Virus record (IMG/VR): IMGVR_UViG_3300046454_000747
Span: 1-42,325 of that record
DNA from: a virus
Reading direction: 5' to 3' (one strand)
DNA length: 42,325 bases
In this document: one piece after another, positions 12,976 to 22,015 of the stretch
Layout: every line of letters begins with the position of its first letter
Numbering within the stretch: position 1 is the stretch's first letter
Position numbers and translations under genes: made by a program
The notes under the pieces: generated by a model
The model's database searches: none
Seen by the model: the letters and a program-made list of their open reading frames with translations, nothing else
What the model was told of the DNA's origin: nothing

Positions 12976-12980
12976 TTGGA

Positions 12981-13331
12981 CTATTTCGCACTCACGAGGA
13001 GCTGGCAGACCTGGACCCGCGTGCGGCTTAGATTCGTGGCGCAGGAGACAGTCAGCATATACGTCGTGCCGTCCGTGCCGCCGGCGACATGAAACGTTAC
13101 GCCGCAACCGATCTGCACCGTGCCGCCTCCCTCCTCGGCATCGTTGACGAACGTCGATCCATTGACCGCCTTGGCGGTGATCGTCAAATCATTCCCGCCG
13201 GTGATCGTCGGCGTTCCTGTGAGCGTTTCGCCGGCGTTGAGAAGGAGCGAGAAATCGGCGCTGAAGTCGAGCACTTCGAGAGGATGTTTGACCTTCGGAT
13301 GGCGGGCGCTGGTCGCGAGATTCGGGTACAT
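12981..13331 (-). CDS. Fibre-tail adaptor-like protein
   Basis: A 116-residue beta-rich protein. The pattern KHPLEVLDFSADFSLLLNAGETLTGTPTITGGNDLTI, ending with a TYMLTVSCATN strand, matches small phage proteins often annotated as fibre-tail adaptors or Ig-like neck-fibre components (LDY-DWs-wL-aGETI- pattern, from memory). It would sit between the tail tip and fibres. It is in the fibre cluster after two short proteins, all co-directional with 4- to 6-base gaps. Confidence 0.55.
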   Translation of the reverse strand: MYPNLATSARHPKVKHPLEVLDFSADFSLLLNAGETLTGTPTITGGNDLTITAKAVNGSTFVNDAEEGGGTVQIGCGVTFHVAGGTDGTTYMLTVSCATNLSRTRVQVCQLLVSAK

Positions 13332-13337
13332 GACGGT

Positions 13338-13544
13338 TCACCTGGGAATATGGGGCACGAATGAGGTTCCGCGGGCGGCGGCGAGCCAGGTCTGGCCGCG
13401 GGCACTGGCGACGAATCCAACTCCCCGTAATCCTGTGGCGAACGTCAGCTCAGGAATCACCGTCGGCGGCGGCCCGCTCCCCGGCCCGCGGGGAAACAAT
13501 GCCGGCGAAAAGAGACCGGGTTGAAATAAACCGTTCGGAAACAT
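13338..13544 (-). CDS. Short Gly/Pro-rich tail-region protein, 68 aa
   Basis: A small apolar protein (MFPNGLFQPGLFSPALFPRG onward). The repeated LF-P-LF pattern followed by a Gly-rich segment resembles short fibre-associated proteins. The start overlaps the previous stop as TGATG, a strong sign of coupled translation. It has no membrane span of usual length. The function is unknown. Confidence 0.6.
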   Translation of the reverse strand: MFPNGLFQPGLFSPALFPRGPGSGPPPTVIPELTFATGLRGVGFVASARGQTWLAAARGTSFVPHIPR

Positions 13545-14440
13545 CAGGTTCCATCCGTGGTTACCGCGGTGCGGTTATTGTTCGCGTCGATCGTCGCCGT
13601 AATGCGGTTCTTCGTATCGGCCAGGTCGCGCGTGTTGATCGGTCCGTTGGGGGCGCCGTTGAGTTTTCCGGCGACCGCGGAGCGAATGATGCGCAGCGTC
13701 TGGATGAACGTTTCCGCCCCTTCGCTTGCTGCCGCGAAAAGTGCCGCGGGAACGGCCGCCAGATTCGTAAGAATGGTTGACGCCTTGTTATCCGCGGATG
13801 CGGCGCTCGCGCCGACGGCGGCGACATCGGCAGCGATCGATCCGTTTGCCGGCGCGCCGAGTCGTGTGTAAATCGCCCCGGCGCCCGTGTTGACGTCGGT
13901 CAGGATTGTGCCGGTGTCCGATTTGATGGCGGCAATATCGGCCGCAGTGCTAGCGCCGGCCGGAGCGCCGAGCCGGGCGAAAGCGTCGCCGCTCATTGCG
14001 GGGGCTGTCGCACCTTTCCAGTTGATGACATTCGCATCGGCGTTGCCGGAGCCATCGACGCTGAATTGCCCGGCGCCGACGCCGTTCGTATGCACGCCGC
14101 CCGAAGCATTCGCGGCGGCGGATGGAAGCGCATCGAATCCGGCATTGTGAGGGTCGGCGACCGTGAAGACATCGCCGGCGTCGCCAATCGTCGCCTCGGC
14201 ACCGCGCCAGGCGACGGGGCCCTGCGTGCCGGTGTCGGTCGTATCGAGCGTGAACTTGTAAAATCCGCTCGAAATCTCGGTGGCATTGAGGGCGCCGACA
14301 TTAGGATTTCCGAACGCTGCACCGTTTTTTGAGATCGTCACGGCGATGGTTTTTCCGGTCGCCGGCGTCTTTCCATCGGACGAGAGAAAGGCGCGGAAGA
14401 TGACCAGTTTCGAAACGCTCTGCGGGATTCTTTCGGCCAT
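13544..14440 (-). CDS. Fibre/neck protein with Ala-rich repeats
   Basis: A 298-residue protein. The N-terminal beta domain (about 1-95: SKLVIFRAFLSSDGKTPATGKTIAVTISKNG, then EISSGFYKFTLDTTDTGTQGPVAWRG) is the kind seen in phage fibre N-termini. A linker is followed by near-repeats RLGAPAGASTAADIAAIKSDT and RLGAPANGSIAADVAAVGAS, typical of trimeric fibre shafts, and a C-terminal coiled region ends with ITATIDANNNRTAVTTDGT. It probably links fibres to the tail or neck. It is translationally coupled to the short protein downstream. Confidence 0.65.
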   Translation of the reverse strand: MAERIPQSVSKLVIFRAFLSSDGKTPATGKTIAVTISKNGAAFGNPNVGALNATEISSGFYKFTLDTTDTGTQGPVAWRGAEATIGDAGDVFTVADPHNAGFDALPSAAANASGGVHTNGVGAGQFSVDGSGNADANVINWKGATAPAMSGDAFARLGAPAGASTAADIAAIKSDTGTILTDVNTGAGAIYTRLGAPANGSIAADVAAVGASAASADNKASTILTNLAAVPAALFAAASEGAETFIQTLRIIRSAVAGKLNGAPNGPINTRDLADTKNRITATIDANNNRTAVTTDGT

Positions 14441-14443
14441 TGT

Positions 14444-16126
14444 TTAACCTAACGCAGAGAGCCCGGAGGCGAGAATTGATCGATTCTGACCGGCGCCGCC
14501 AACTGGATCGGCATGTTGACTTGCCCCGACATCCTGCGCCGTCGTCGTGCTAACGCCGGGGAGCGCTCCAATAATCCCGAACGCGCGCAAGAGAGCGCCG
14601 CCGCCCGCTGTCGTATTCGTGCTGAAGTCACCGCCCGCGGAATTCGTGAATGGGTTCGCGCTCAGCGTGATATTCCCGAGCTGCGAGTCGAGCGATATAT
14701 TCGTCGCGAAGTTCGTCGAGTTGTTCCCGGCGGCGCAACTGATGAGAAACATAATGTCGGTCGCGGCTGTGCAATTGTATCCCAGCCCCGTATTGCCATA
14801 GCTGACGCAGTTGATGCAGCTCATCGAGATATTGATCGCGAGACTCGCGCCGCGGAAACCATCGCCGCCGTTGCCGAAGGCTGTGCATTGGACGTAAGTT
14901 CCTGTTACCCCTGATGCAAAGAATCCGTGACCGCCGCCGCTGTTGTTGACGCTCAAACAAAACACCGCCGCCATCACATTGACGATTCCGTTTGTCGAGT
15001 TCGACCAGGCGACGCAGTAGAGCGCCATCGCGCTTGAACCGGTGATCACGTTTGTCGTAGCGCAGCCCGTCGCGTCACAAAGAATCGCCCCGCCGACGCC
15101 CATGCTAATTCCGCCGCCGGTACAATTTTTTACTGTCACATAGTAGGCGCGCAACACGTTGATGCCGATTGAGGTCGTCTTTGATGCGCAATCTAGAATT
15201 AGGAAACTCGCCAGCGACTGCCCGGTCGCTTTTACTATTGTGAAAGCCGAGATCGCTCCCGATGCTTGAAAGATCGGTCGAGCGCTCCCCGTCGGCGAGT
15301 CGCCGCGCAGAGCGTTATAGCCAATCACCCAAGTCATGTTTGCGTTGCTCGTCGCGTTGGGCAGCGTCATACACCCGCCGCTCACGTTGCCCGTCGCCGA
15401 GGTGATCAGGAAGGTGTTATTGCCCTTCGCGTAAACGTGATTTCCGGAGACCATGTTCGCCCCGGCTTGGCCAGGCGATGCAAGACAACCGCCGACAGTC
15501 ACTGTCACGCTAGCACCATTGACGAGCGAAGCGCCGCCCGTCACCGTGCAACTTACGCCGGCGGTCACGGCGGTTACTTCGTAGATGCCGGTCGTATTTC
15601 CGCCGCCGGAGATAAAGATTCCATTGCCGAGCCAAGATTTTGCTGCCGACGCCGTTGTGACGGTCGTTGTCGCTGTGGTTGTGGCCGCGCCCGTCGTGAA
15701 TGAGGGCGTTCCGGCTTGCGAGTAGTCGACCCCGCCCGTCCCCGACGCAGTGCCAGAGACGTAAGAGCCGTTGACACAACCCGCGACGGTGTTGACCGCG
15801 TATGGGCCGGGCGTCGAATAGAGCACTGCCGCGCCGATCGCCGCATTGACTGTCGCGACGCCGCCCGCGACTGAGGTGATTTTATACCAGCCGGGGAGCC
15901 AATTCGTGCCGCCTTGAATGAAGACCCAACTGCCTACGTCTCCCGCGACAAAAGTGTATGACGCTGAAGATATTTTGTAGACGCTCGGCGTCGATGTGTC
16001 GCAAGATAGATTCGTGAGAAAGTTCGCGCTGCCTGGATTGAACCAACCGGGGTTTGTGTCGCTGCCCGCGTTCCCATCGGAACCGAGCGCAGCGACTTCG
16101 AGGCATCCTGCCGTCGCGAGAGCCAT
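14444..16126 (-). CDS. Parallel beta-helix tail fibre / tailspike-like protein
   Basis: 560 residues, Gly/Ser/Thr/Asn-rich. The N-terminal module includes GWFNPGSANFLTNLSCDTST and WVFIQGGTNWLPGWYKI. The central and C-terminal part shows right-handed parallel beta-helix turns: short strands with N-S-GGGHGFFASGV, FGNGGDGFRGASLAINIS, YGNTGLGYNC and similar repeats every 20-25 residues. It is cysteine-rich for a fibre. I chose the ATG at 16126, which overlaps the previous TGA as TGATG; a longer frame to 16249 overlaps a neighbour. It is probably a receptor-binding or surface-glycan-degrading fibre. No catalytic residues can be assigned by eye. Confidence 0.75.
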   Translation of the reverse strand: MALATAGCLEVAALGSDGNAGSDTNPGWFNPGSANFLTNLSCDTSTPSVYKISSASYTFVAGDVGSWVFIQGGTNWLPGWYKITSVAGGVATVNAAIGAAVLYSTPGPYAVNTVAGCVNGSYVSGTASGTGGVDYSQAGTPSFTTGAATTTATTTVTTASAAKSWLGNGIFISGGGNTTGIYEVTAVTAGVSCTVTGGASLVNGASVTVTVGGCLASPGQAGANMVSGNHVYAKGNNTFLITSATGNVSGGCMTLPNATSNANMTWVIGYNALRGDSPTGSARPIFQASGAISAFTIVKATGQSLASFLILDCASKTTSIGINVLRAYYVTVKNCTGGGISMGVGGAILCDATGCATTNVITGSSAMALYCVAWSNSTNGIVNVMAAVFCLSVNNSGGGHGFFASGVTGTYVQCTAFGNGGDGFRGASLAINISMSCINCVSYGNTGLGYNCTAATDIMFLISCAAGNNSTNFATNISLDSQLGNITLSANPFTNSAGGDFSTNTTAGGGALLRAFGIIGALPGVSTTTAQDVGASQHADPVGGAGQNRSILASGLSALG

Positions 16127-16440
16127 CAGTATTTCTCTAGTTCGAACCCGATCGGGAGTTTCCCGCCGTACAGCGATTTGAAAAAGACTCGCGCTTCTGA
16201 CTTCGTTCGCGCCGTGCACCCCGCATCTGGCCGTTGCGGAGATCTCCATCGGGGCATCGTCTGCATTACTGGCGACGACTGCCCGTTGTTCATTTTCTTC
16301 ACTTGCGAGCGTACGACGGCTTGTTGCAATGCCTGCAAGTCGCCTTCAGACATGCTGCGCCTGATCGACTCCGGCAACTTTGAAACGTCGACGCCCTGCG
16401 GGAAGAATCGCAGAGCGCCGAGATTTGATCTGTCGACCAT
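16126..16440 (-). CDS. Hypothetical tail-region protein, 104 aa
   Basis: A small basic protein (VDRSNLGALRFFPQGVDVSKLPESIRRSMSEG, then DLQALQQAVVRSQVKKMN, then TKSEARVFFKSLYGGKLPIGFELEKY). Its start overlaps the upstream stop as TAATG and its stop overlaps the next start as TGATG. A longer start at 16485 is possible (AGGGG seven bases upstream). The compact shape between two fibre genes suggests a fibre chaperone or adaptor; this is inference only. Confidence 0.6.
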   Translation of the reverse strand: MVDRSNLGALRFFPQGVDVSKLPESIRRSMSEGDLQALQQAVVRSQVKKMNNGQSSPVMQTMPRWRSPQRPDAGCTARTKSEARVFFKSLYGGKLPIGFELEKY

Positions 16441-16787
16441 TAAAGGGGAACCGGGTTGATGGGGAGTTTCTGAATTACCGGCCATTGCCCCTGTAATCCT
16501 TGCACGAGCGCCAGCGCGGCGGCGGCGTCAGTCGTCGCGCCGGTGATGATCGCGACAAGATTCGTGATGAACGTATTCCACGCCAGAATATCGGCAGGCG
16601 TCGCCAGATGTGGGACGCCGTCCGAGCGCCCATCGGCCCATGTCGGGCTGTTCGTCAGATTGGCATAAACGTCGCCGATGTTCGCGAGATCGTTCTGGCT
16701 GCGCTGCACAAGCCCGACAACGTCGGTGCATCGTGGGCGTACGCGATTGTCGCAGAACGCCTGTACCTGTTGATTGGTTGCTGGCAT
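16440..16787 (-). CDS. Hypothetical tail-region protein, 115 aa
   Basis: A soluble, largely helical protein (NQQVQAFCDNRVRPRC at the N-terminus, then ADGRSDGVPHLATPADILAWNTFITNLVAIITG, then AAAALALVQGLQGQWPVIQ). GGAAG lies seven bases before the ATG. The hydrophobic helical stretches are too polar to be a clear holin. It lies between the beta-helix genes with a 43-base gap upstream. The family is not assigned. Confidence 0.65.
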   Translation of the reverse strand: MPATNQQVQAFCDNRVRPRCTDVVGLVQRSQNDLANIGDVYANLTNSPTWADGRSDGVPHLATPADILAWNTFITNLVAIITGATTDAAAALALVQGLQGQWPVIQKLPINPVPL

Positions 16788-16830
16788 CTCACTTCCTTAT
16801 TCAAGCTGGCCAATGCGTAATGACGGCCAT

Positions 16831-18546
16831 TTATTTGGCGACTTCGAAGACGCTGGATGAATTGACCTGGATCGAGACGCCGCCGGCATCCAGCGATGGG
16901 ACCTGCAGGGGCGCCGTCCAATTATTCCAAGCCGGATTGGCGACCAGGAACCATTTGCCGGGCGATGACGTGGTATAGATGCGGGTTTTGTAGCCTACCG
17001 GGTAGAACTGCATCAGCGTCGGATTGATGTCGGCGAACTGCGGTGAGGTCCCGGCCGCGTTTAGTTGCACACGATCCGAACGGAATTGCAGATAGAGGAT
17101 GCCGGTGTTAGGTGCGGTCTGCGTGTAATGACCTGGAAAGAAATCAATTTTGCAGCCGGCATATTGCATCTTCTCATAGGTGTTGCCGGCCCAGATTCCG
17201 ACGTGGCCGTTATAGTTGTATCCGGTGTCGACCGCGTCGCCGCGGAAAACATTGGAGTCCACGACAAAGCCGGAATAGTCTCCGCCGTAGAATCCGCCTT
17301 CGAGTAGCCAGCCCCGGTTGACGATATTTTTTGTGAGGCTGAGATTGGGGAAATCCTCACCTCCGTGCGCGGCCGTCACGTCGTAATTCTGATTACATAG
17401 CAAACAGCCCCAATCAATTTCGTTCTGGGTAACGTTCCAATTTCCAAAGCCGCGTTGTTCAATTGCTCCGAGTCCTAAGATCGATGTGATCATGGCTTGG
17501 TACGCGGTCATGCGCGTAAATTTGTTGTTCTGCACCTCGACGTTGTAGGCGCTCTCCGAGAAGAGAATGCCCCGATAACACAAATCAAATTTCGAATTGA
17601 CCGCTTTGTAAAAACTGCCGCGGTATCCGATATGCACATTGCCGTTTCCGCAGCCCTGCACAATCGAATTGGAAAATGTCTGACCAAGGCCCGGGGACAT
17701 ACACATACACTCTGTCCCGTTGTAGGCGCTATGTGCGAAGTCCGTCCCGCCCAATGCTGACGATTCAATCGTAATGGCGGGCACGCTGATCATGCTCGCG
17801 TTACTGCCCCAGGCGGTCGAATTGACGAAGTAAAAACTAGGCGACGCCGATTCTCCCGAATAGACATTCTCACCGGCCCAATTGCACGTATTGAAATTGA
17901 AAAACAGGATCCTCGTCGAGGCGACAGAGTTTGCGAACGCGACAGCTTTATGCGTAACGTCCCAACCGTTGCCCGTCGCTCGATCTGCGCCGACGAGCGA
18001 ATAGCCGGTGTATGGGAAGTTCCCATTGAGCGAGAGACCGCGAAACTGGATCGTGTCGATCGGCCCGGCGGCCTGGCCGTCATATCCGAAGCCGAACATT
18101 TTGAAGCGTGAAATTTTCGCATAGGAATCGGTCGTCTTAACCCAGGTCGTTTTCGGGTCTTTCAATCCGGGCATGAGCCCGGACAGAATCGATTTCGTCG
18201 GACCATCGCCGGAAAAGACGAGATTCCCCATATTGATTCGGAAGATGATCGGCCAGCCCGGGTTGACGTCAGTCGGTTGGCCGCAGACGAGGTAAACGCC
18301 GGCCGGGAAATAGACATTCCCCGAGCCGTTCGAAACCGCCGCGGCGATCGCCGCCCTGATGGCAACCGTATCATCGCTGAGACCGTCCCCCTTGGCCCCG
18401 AAATCCTTCACATTGAAAACCCGAAAGCCGGGGTCGGCGCAGATCTGCTCGAAGCCTGTCGGCGGCACCGAGGGATCGGCGCCGGGCTGGGCGAATGCGA
18501 CCGCGGACGAAAACAAAATCAGGAAACAGGCGAGAAGGTGACGCAT
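16831..18546 (-). CDS. Pectate-lyase-like tailspike with signal peptide
   Basis: 571 residues. A textbook Sec signal (MRHLLACFLILFSSAVAFA) is followed by the Pectate_lyase_3/GH28-like start motif VFNVKDFGAKGDGLSDDTVAIRAAI (about residues 43-68) and NVYFPAGVYLVCG, then beta-helix turns (ILFSESAYNVEVQNNKFTRMTAY, LTKNIVNRGWLLEGGFYGGDYSGFVVDSNVF). Such domains in phages form depolymerase tailspikes that bind or cleave surface polysaccharide. The ATG at 18546 has GGAG six bases upstream; the TTG at 18558 is less likely. A cleavable signal peptide is odd for a virion protein and suggests export from the infected cell. Confidence 0.8.
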   Translation of the reverse strand: MRHLLACFLILFSSAVAFAQPGADPSVPPTGFEQICADPGFRVFNVKDFGAKGDGLSDDTVAIRAAIAAAVSNGSGNVYFPAGVYLVCGQPTDVNPGWPIIFRINMGNLVFSGDGPTKSILSGLMPGLKDPKTTWVKTTDSYAKISRFKMFGFGYDGQAAGPIDTIQFRGLSLNGNFPYTGYSLVGADRATGNGWDVTHKAVAFANSVASTRILFFNFNTCNWAGENVYSGESASPSFYFVNSTAWGSNASMISVPAITIESSALGGTDFAHSAYNGTECMCMSPGLGQTFSNSIVQGCGNGNVHIGYRGSFYKAVNSKFDLCYRGILFSESAYNVEVQNNKFTRMTAYQAMITSILGLGAIEQRGFGNWNVTQNEIDWGCLLCNQNYDVTAAHGGEDFPNLSLTKNIVNRGWLLEGGFYGGDYSGFVVDSNVFRGDAVDTGYNYNGHVGIWAGNTYEKMQYAGCKIDFFPGHYTQTAPNTGILYLQFRSDRVQLNAAGTSPQFADINPTLMQFYPVGYKTRIYTTSSPGKWFLVANPAWNNWTAPLQVPSLDAGGVSIQVNSSSVFEVAK

Positions 18547-18658
18547 TGAGCGCTCCAAGAGTTTCGAGAGGGTTGCCCGCGGACGAATGGTCTTACGTGA
18601 TTGGCGCAGGGGCGGGAACGGGAATCCGAGGGCGGATTTTTGTAATCTTTTCCAGCAA

Positions 18659-19228
18659 TCAGATAGGTTTGCGGGCGAACCAGATGCGGGTGTTTGTGGC
18701 GACTACGAATTGCGGGAATTGCTCGTTAACGGCGCGCATCACGCCGACATGCACCGGCCAGTAATCATGGCCGCAGATCAGACCACCGGGTTTGACGATT
18801 TCACGCCAGGCCTGGATGTCGCCGTTCACATGCTCGTATTCGTGGCTGGCGTCGATCCAGACCGAATCGAGCCTGACGTCCCGGGTAAATAGCGCGCGCG
18901 CGGCCTCCATCGAACCAAAACCAAATTCCTCAAAGGTCAGGCTCGAATGTTCGGTACGCATTGCCGCTAACGTGGCGTCGCGCACTCCGCGAATCCAGTT
19001 CGGCCCGGGCATCCTACTATCCGGCAACGAGGGAAAGTCATAATCGACAAGATAGACCGTCGCATGACTCATCCCGCCGCATGAAGCGAACAACGAGCGC
19101 CCGCAGTAGACGCCGACCTCAGCGTGGGCTTTCGAGCCCTTCAGGTTTTCGAAAAGCCAGTTTAGTTCCGCGGGCCAGGTCTGGCCCGGAATTTCGTAGG
19201 CGCGTTCGACCGCTTCATTCTGGAGCAT
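18659..19228 (-). CDS. Class I SAM-dependent methyltransferase (Methyltransf_24 type)
   Basis: A 189-residue Rossmann methyltransferase. Motif I is AEVGVYCGRS (about 36-45). Next is an acidic strand end VDYDF, then DSVWIDASHEYEHVNGDIQAW (about 121-141) with the D-x-x-H and downstream Asp typical of the CmcI/Methyltransf_24 group, then KPGGLICGHDY. The DASH and GHDY pair often bind a metal and the acceptor, usually a sugar or small molecule. It starts one base after the stop of the PRTase-HAD gene, so the two are translated together. The location among fibre genes suggests modification of a glycan, a nucleotide-linked sugar or a virion protein. Confidence 0.82.
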   Translation of the reverse strand: MLQNEAVERAYEIPGQTWPAELNWLFENLKGSKAHAEVGVYCGRSLFASCGGMSHATVYLVDYDFPSLPDSRMPGPNWIRGVRDATLAAMRTEHSSLTFEEFGFGSMEAARALFTRDVRLDSVWIDASHEYEHVNGDIQAWREIVKPGGLICGHDYWPVHVGVMRAVNEQFPQFVVATNTRIWFARKPI

Positions 19229-19229
19229 T

Positions 19230-20522
19230 TCAAAAACACCTCCCCGCGGCGGGGCAGACGACGATTCCCCCAGATACCTGGGCGATCATTTGTGCCTGAT
19301 GTGCGTCGGACTCGACGAAGAGAGGCGGCTGAATTTGCCGACGTTGGGCCATGAATTGTTTGTAATGCGTCCCCTTCCAATGACCAATATCGGCCGCCGC
19401 GCGCTCCCGGTTATTCGCCCAGGGGCCCATGATGAGTTTTGAAACGCTCATTCCGTGGCCGGCCAGCCAGTCGAGCGTCGCGGCGCGATACTTTTCCAAT
19501 CGGGCCGTGACGATCAGTGGGATCGAGGCCTTGCGCACATAATAGAGCGGCTCGGCGGAGGCGATGAAACCGGCATAGCGCGGGCCGTCGTCGTCGTCCT
19601 GCGGCGCGCAATCGCGGCAGAGGATGCCGTCGAAATCGACCGCCATTGCCGGGGTCAGAATCGAATTGAACATGTTCCATTCAAGCACGTGCGGCCACGG
19701 CAAATGTCGCGTGAAGATTTTCGGCTTCTCCGTGGCGTTCGGATTGACGTAGACCGCGGCCGGGATCGCCTCGGGATAGCTTTTGTGCACCATCGGCATA
19801 ACGTGCCGCAATGAGTTGCCGGTCATGCAGGTATCGTCAACAACAACAACCGGGCCGCGGTCGTTCGTCGCGCCGGTGAGCCGCCAGCCGTTGCCCCCAT
19901 CGACAATGTCGGCGGCGGACTGGCGGACGATCGAGAGCGGCCGATGCAGCAGCATGGAGATCATTGTCGCCGCGCAGAGCCCGGATCGGGCCACACCGAC
20001 GATGCGCGAGGTATTGGCGGGAAGTTTCGATGCCAGGGCCTTAACGTCGTGCATGTAACGTTCGACGGTGACGAACTCGGGAATACTGCCCGGAACGAAA
20101 TGGAACGCCTTTCCATAGCCATTCATGGCGCCGGCTGTCCGATTGATGATCGGTGGAAGCGGCTCCCGTTTCTTGAGCGTCGGCACCATGTAGCCTTCCG
20201 GCAGTTTGTGATCGGGGCAATCCGAACACGAGCGAACGCCGGCGACCGCCTTGTCGATACAGCATTCGCCATGCTTGGAACATTTGAGAACTTTCAGCAC
20301 AACGCCTTCCCGGCAGCCGGGGCACTGTTCACGCCGCAGCTCCTCGCCGCGGTGAATGCACGGACCGCGGGAAAGACGTATTTCATATTGCGCACTGACC
20401 GGGATCTGGCAGACGTGCGAAATAATCTCTTCGCGAGGCACCTTGACTTTGCAGCGACCGCATTCATATCGCGGCTGCTCGCCGTTCACTGCGCCGACCG
20501 GGGCGAATTGATTGATCTGCAT
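19230..20522 (-). CDS. Zn-ribbon / phosphoribosyltransferase / HAD-phosphatase fusion
   Basis: 430 residues. The N-terminal Cys/His cluster (CGRC at 21-24, H36/C38, CPGC at 67-70, C81, C87-C88, CSDC at 99-102) can bind several zincs. A type I PRTase domain follows (about 150-285), with VGVARSGLCAATM and the PRPP-binding motif VVVVDDTCMTGNS (225-237). A HAD domain (about 292-425) has DFDGIL (D296, D298), T339 in LIVTARL, a Lys near 383-388 and the acidic VESDAHQ (E404, D406). All key residues are present, so both activities look intact. The TGATG overlap at 20522 fixes the start. The substrate is unknown; a base, nucleotide or nucleotide-sugar is plausible. Confidence 0.8.
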   Translation of the reverse strand: MQINQFAPVGAVNGEQPRYECGRCKVKVPREEIISHVCQIPVSAQYEIRLSRGPCIHRGEELRREQCPGCREGVVLKVLKCSKHGECCIDKAVAGVRSCSDCPDHKLPEGYMVPTLKKREPLPPIINRTAGAMNGYGKAFHFVPGSIPEFVTVERYMHDVKALASKLPANTSRIVGVARSGLCAATMISMLLHRPLSIVRQSAADIVDGGNGWRLTGATNDRGPVVVVDDTCMTGNSLRHVMPMVHKSYPEAIPAAVYVNPNATEKPKIFTRHLPWPHVLEWNMFNSILTPAMAVDFDGILCRDCAPQDDDDGPRYAGFIASAEPLYYVRKASIPLIVTARLEKYRAATLDWLAGHGMSVSKLIMGPWANNRERAAADIGHWKGTHYKQFMAQRRQIQPPLFVESDAHQAQMIAQVSGGIVVCPAAGRCF

Positions 20523-22015
20523 CAGGAGTTGCCCGCGAAGCAGTAGATATTTCCTGGCAAGCCGAAGGCGTTGCAATTCGTCGTCGACGTGATTCGATTC
20601 GTCTCGTCATGCGAACAGGTCGAGCTAATGAAGATCCAATTGCAGACGTAGCCCGTCCACTGCAGTTCCATGCAGACCTGGCATGTCGTCGGGACACAGG
20701 GATAGCGCCCCGGTGGTTTGACGGGTTGGCCGTTCGGATCAAGAATCGGATTTCCATTCTGATCGATCAGAAAGGCGGCCGGGTCGACTGTGATCGTCGG
20801 CGGAAAGTCGCCATTTGGAAAGGACCCACCGGCGTCAGCACCGTTGCTGACATAGGTGAATGTGTTACTTCCTTCGCAGTTCCAGTAGGCGATTGGACAA
20901 GTGTAGAAAACGGAGAATGAACCGACGCCATTGGAACTTAGGCGAAGCGTCAAGGTAACGTTTCCGACCCCGTCGCACGGCAGCGTGAGGGTCCCAATGA
21001 TGGCGTAGAAAAAGCTGTTCGGAAATGAGCCGGCGAAGATCGAGCCTGTCCAATTGCACCCGTCGCCTTCATACAACATCGTCAACGGCCCATAAGGGCC
21101 GTGCGTCGGGTAGCCGACGGCCCCGAGGATCGAATCCCAGGCGTCGAAGGTCCATCCCAACGGCACGCCATAGGGGCAACTGCTGTCGCAGCAGCCGCCT
21201 ACGAGAGCCGTATAGAGGATCTCGGATTTCTTCGTCACCGTGATGCAGATTTCCCGCGGCCAGGTCGGACACGGCAGCGGAAACGTCGTATTGCATTTGA
21301 TCGTAAAACACGATTCGCAGGTGCAACAGAAGTTGTCACATGACCAGGTGAGAATTGAGACGTTGTCCTTCAAAAGATCGATCGCGGCGGACACGACGCC
21401 ATTCGACGCCGGGTAGACGGTTAGCTGCCATTGGAAGGTATGAGCCGCGCCATAAATGATTGCACTCAGCCAGACGCAGGGAGAGCTCGGGCCGCCGTAG
21501 GAAGCCGATTCACTGAAGAAGACGGCGGCCGGGCCTGACAGAGTGATAGGACCGTAACTGTCATTGCAGGCGAACGTCGCGAAATTCAGAATCCACGGAT
21601 CCGCGCTACAGGGACAAATCTGGCAATGGAGCGAGAGATCGGAACCGTTGTCGACGCAGGTCATCAGATCGCCGGAGCCGGTCGCCGTGGCAGCGTTGGA
21701 AACGCCGGGGCCCTCGAGCCACCATCGGTTGCCGCGTTTTTCCGCGCTGACCAACGACCCTTTATCGGGAATGACGCCCGACGTGATCCCCAGGAATGCA
21801 AATTGATCCGTCAAAACCCCGGCGTCGACGTCCATGCCCGGCGTTTTTGGGAACGTCGTATCCCGCAACATCTGGCCATAAACCACGTGGCCGCGTATGG
21901 GATAGGGCGCCCCCCCAGGGCCCGCGACCGTAATAAAAAACCGGACCAGACGTTCGGTGGGGAACGCGGGGCGGTCTTTTTTGCGGCGGTGAAAGTCCTG
22001 GTCGGTATCGTGCAT
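20522..22015 (-). CDS. Cysteine-rich tail-associated protein, 497 aa
   Basis: A beta-rich protein with about 28 cysteines, clustered as LHCQICPC, SCDNFCCTCESCFTIKC, GGCCDSSC, TCPIAYWNC and TTCQVC. The N-terminal roughly 90 residues are cysteine-free and look like a structural attachment domain (VRFFITVAGPGGAPYPIRGHVVYGQ). The rest has repeated GxLxL-C-GxG strands. Spacing and pairs suggest disulfides formed outside the cell, or metal binding. No signal peptide. The TAATG overlap couples it to the hub-like protein, and TGATG couples it to the PRTase-HAD gene. It may be a tail-tip receptor-binding or fibre protein. The family is not recognised. Confidence 0.65.
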   Translation of the reverse strand: MHDTDQDFHRRKKDRPAFPTERLVRFFITVAGPGGAPYPIRGHVVYGQMLRDTTFPKTPGMDVDAGVLTDQFAFLGITSGVIPDKGSLVSAEKRGNRWWLEGPGVSNAATATGSGDLMTCVDNGSDLSLHCQICPCSADPWILNFATFACNDSYGPITLSGPAAVFFSESASYGGPSSPCVWLSAIIYGAAHTFQWQLTVYPASNGVVSAAIDLLKDNVSILTWSCDNFCCTCESCFTIKCNTTFPLPCPTWPREICITVTKKSEILYTALVGGCCDSSCPYGVPLGWTFDAWDSILGAVGYPTHGPYGPLTMLYEGDGCNWTGSIFAGSFPNSFFYAIIGTLTLPCDGVGNVTLTLRLSSNGVGSFSVFYTCPIAYWNCEGSNTFTYVSNGADAGGSFPNGDFPPTITVDPAAFLIDQNGNPILDPNGQPVKPPGRYPCVPTTCQVCMELQWTGYVCNWIFISSTCSHDETNRITSTTNCNAFGLPGNIYCFAGNS

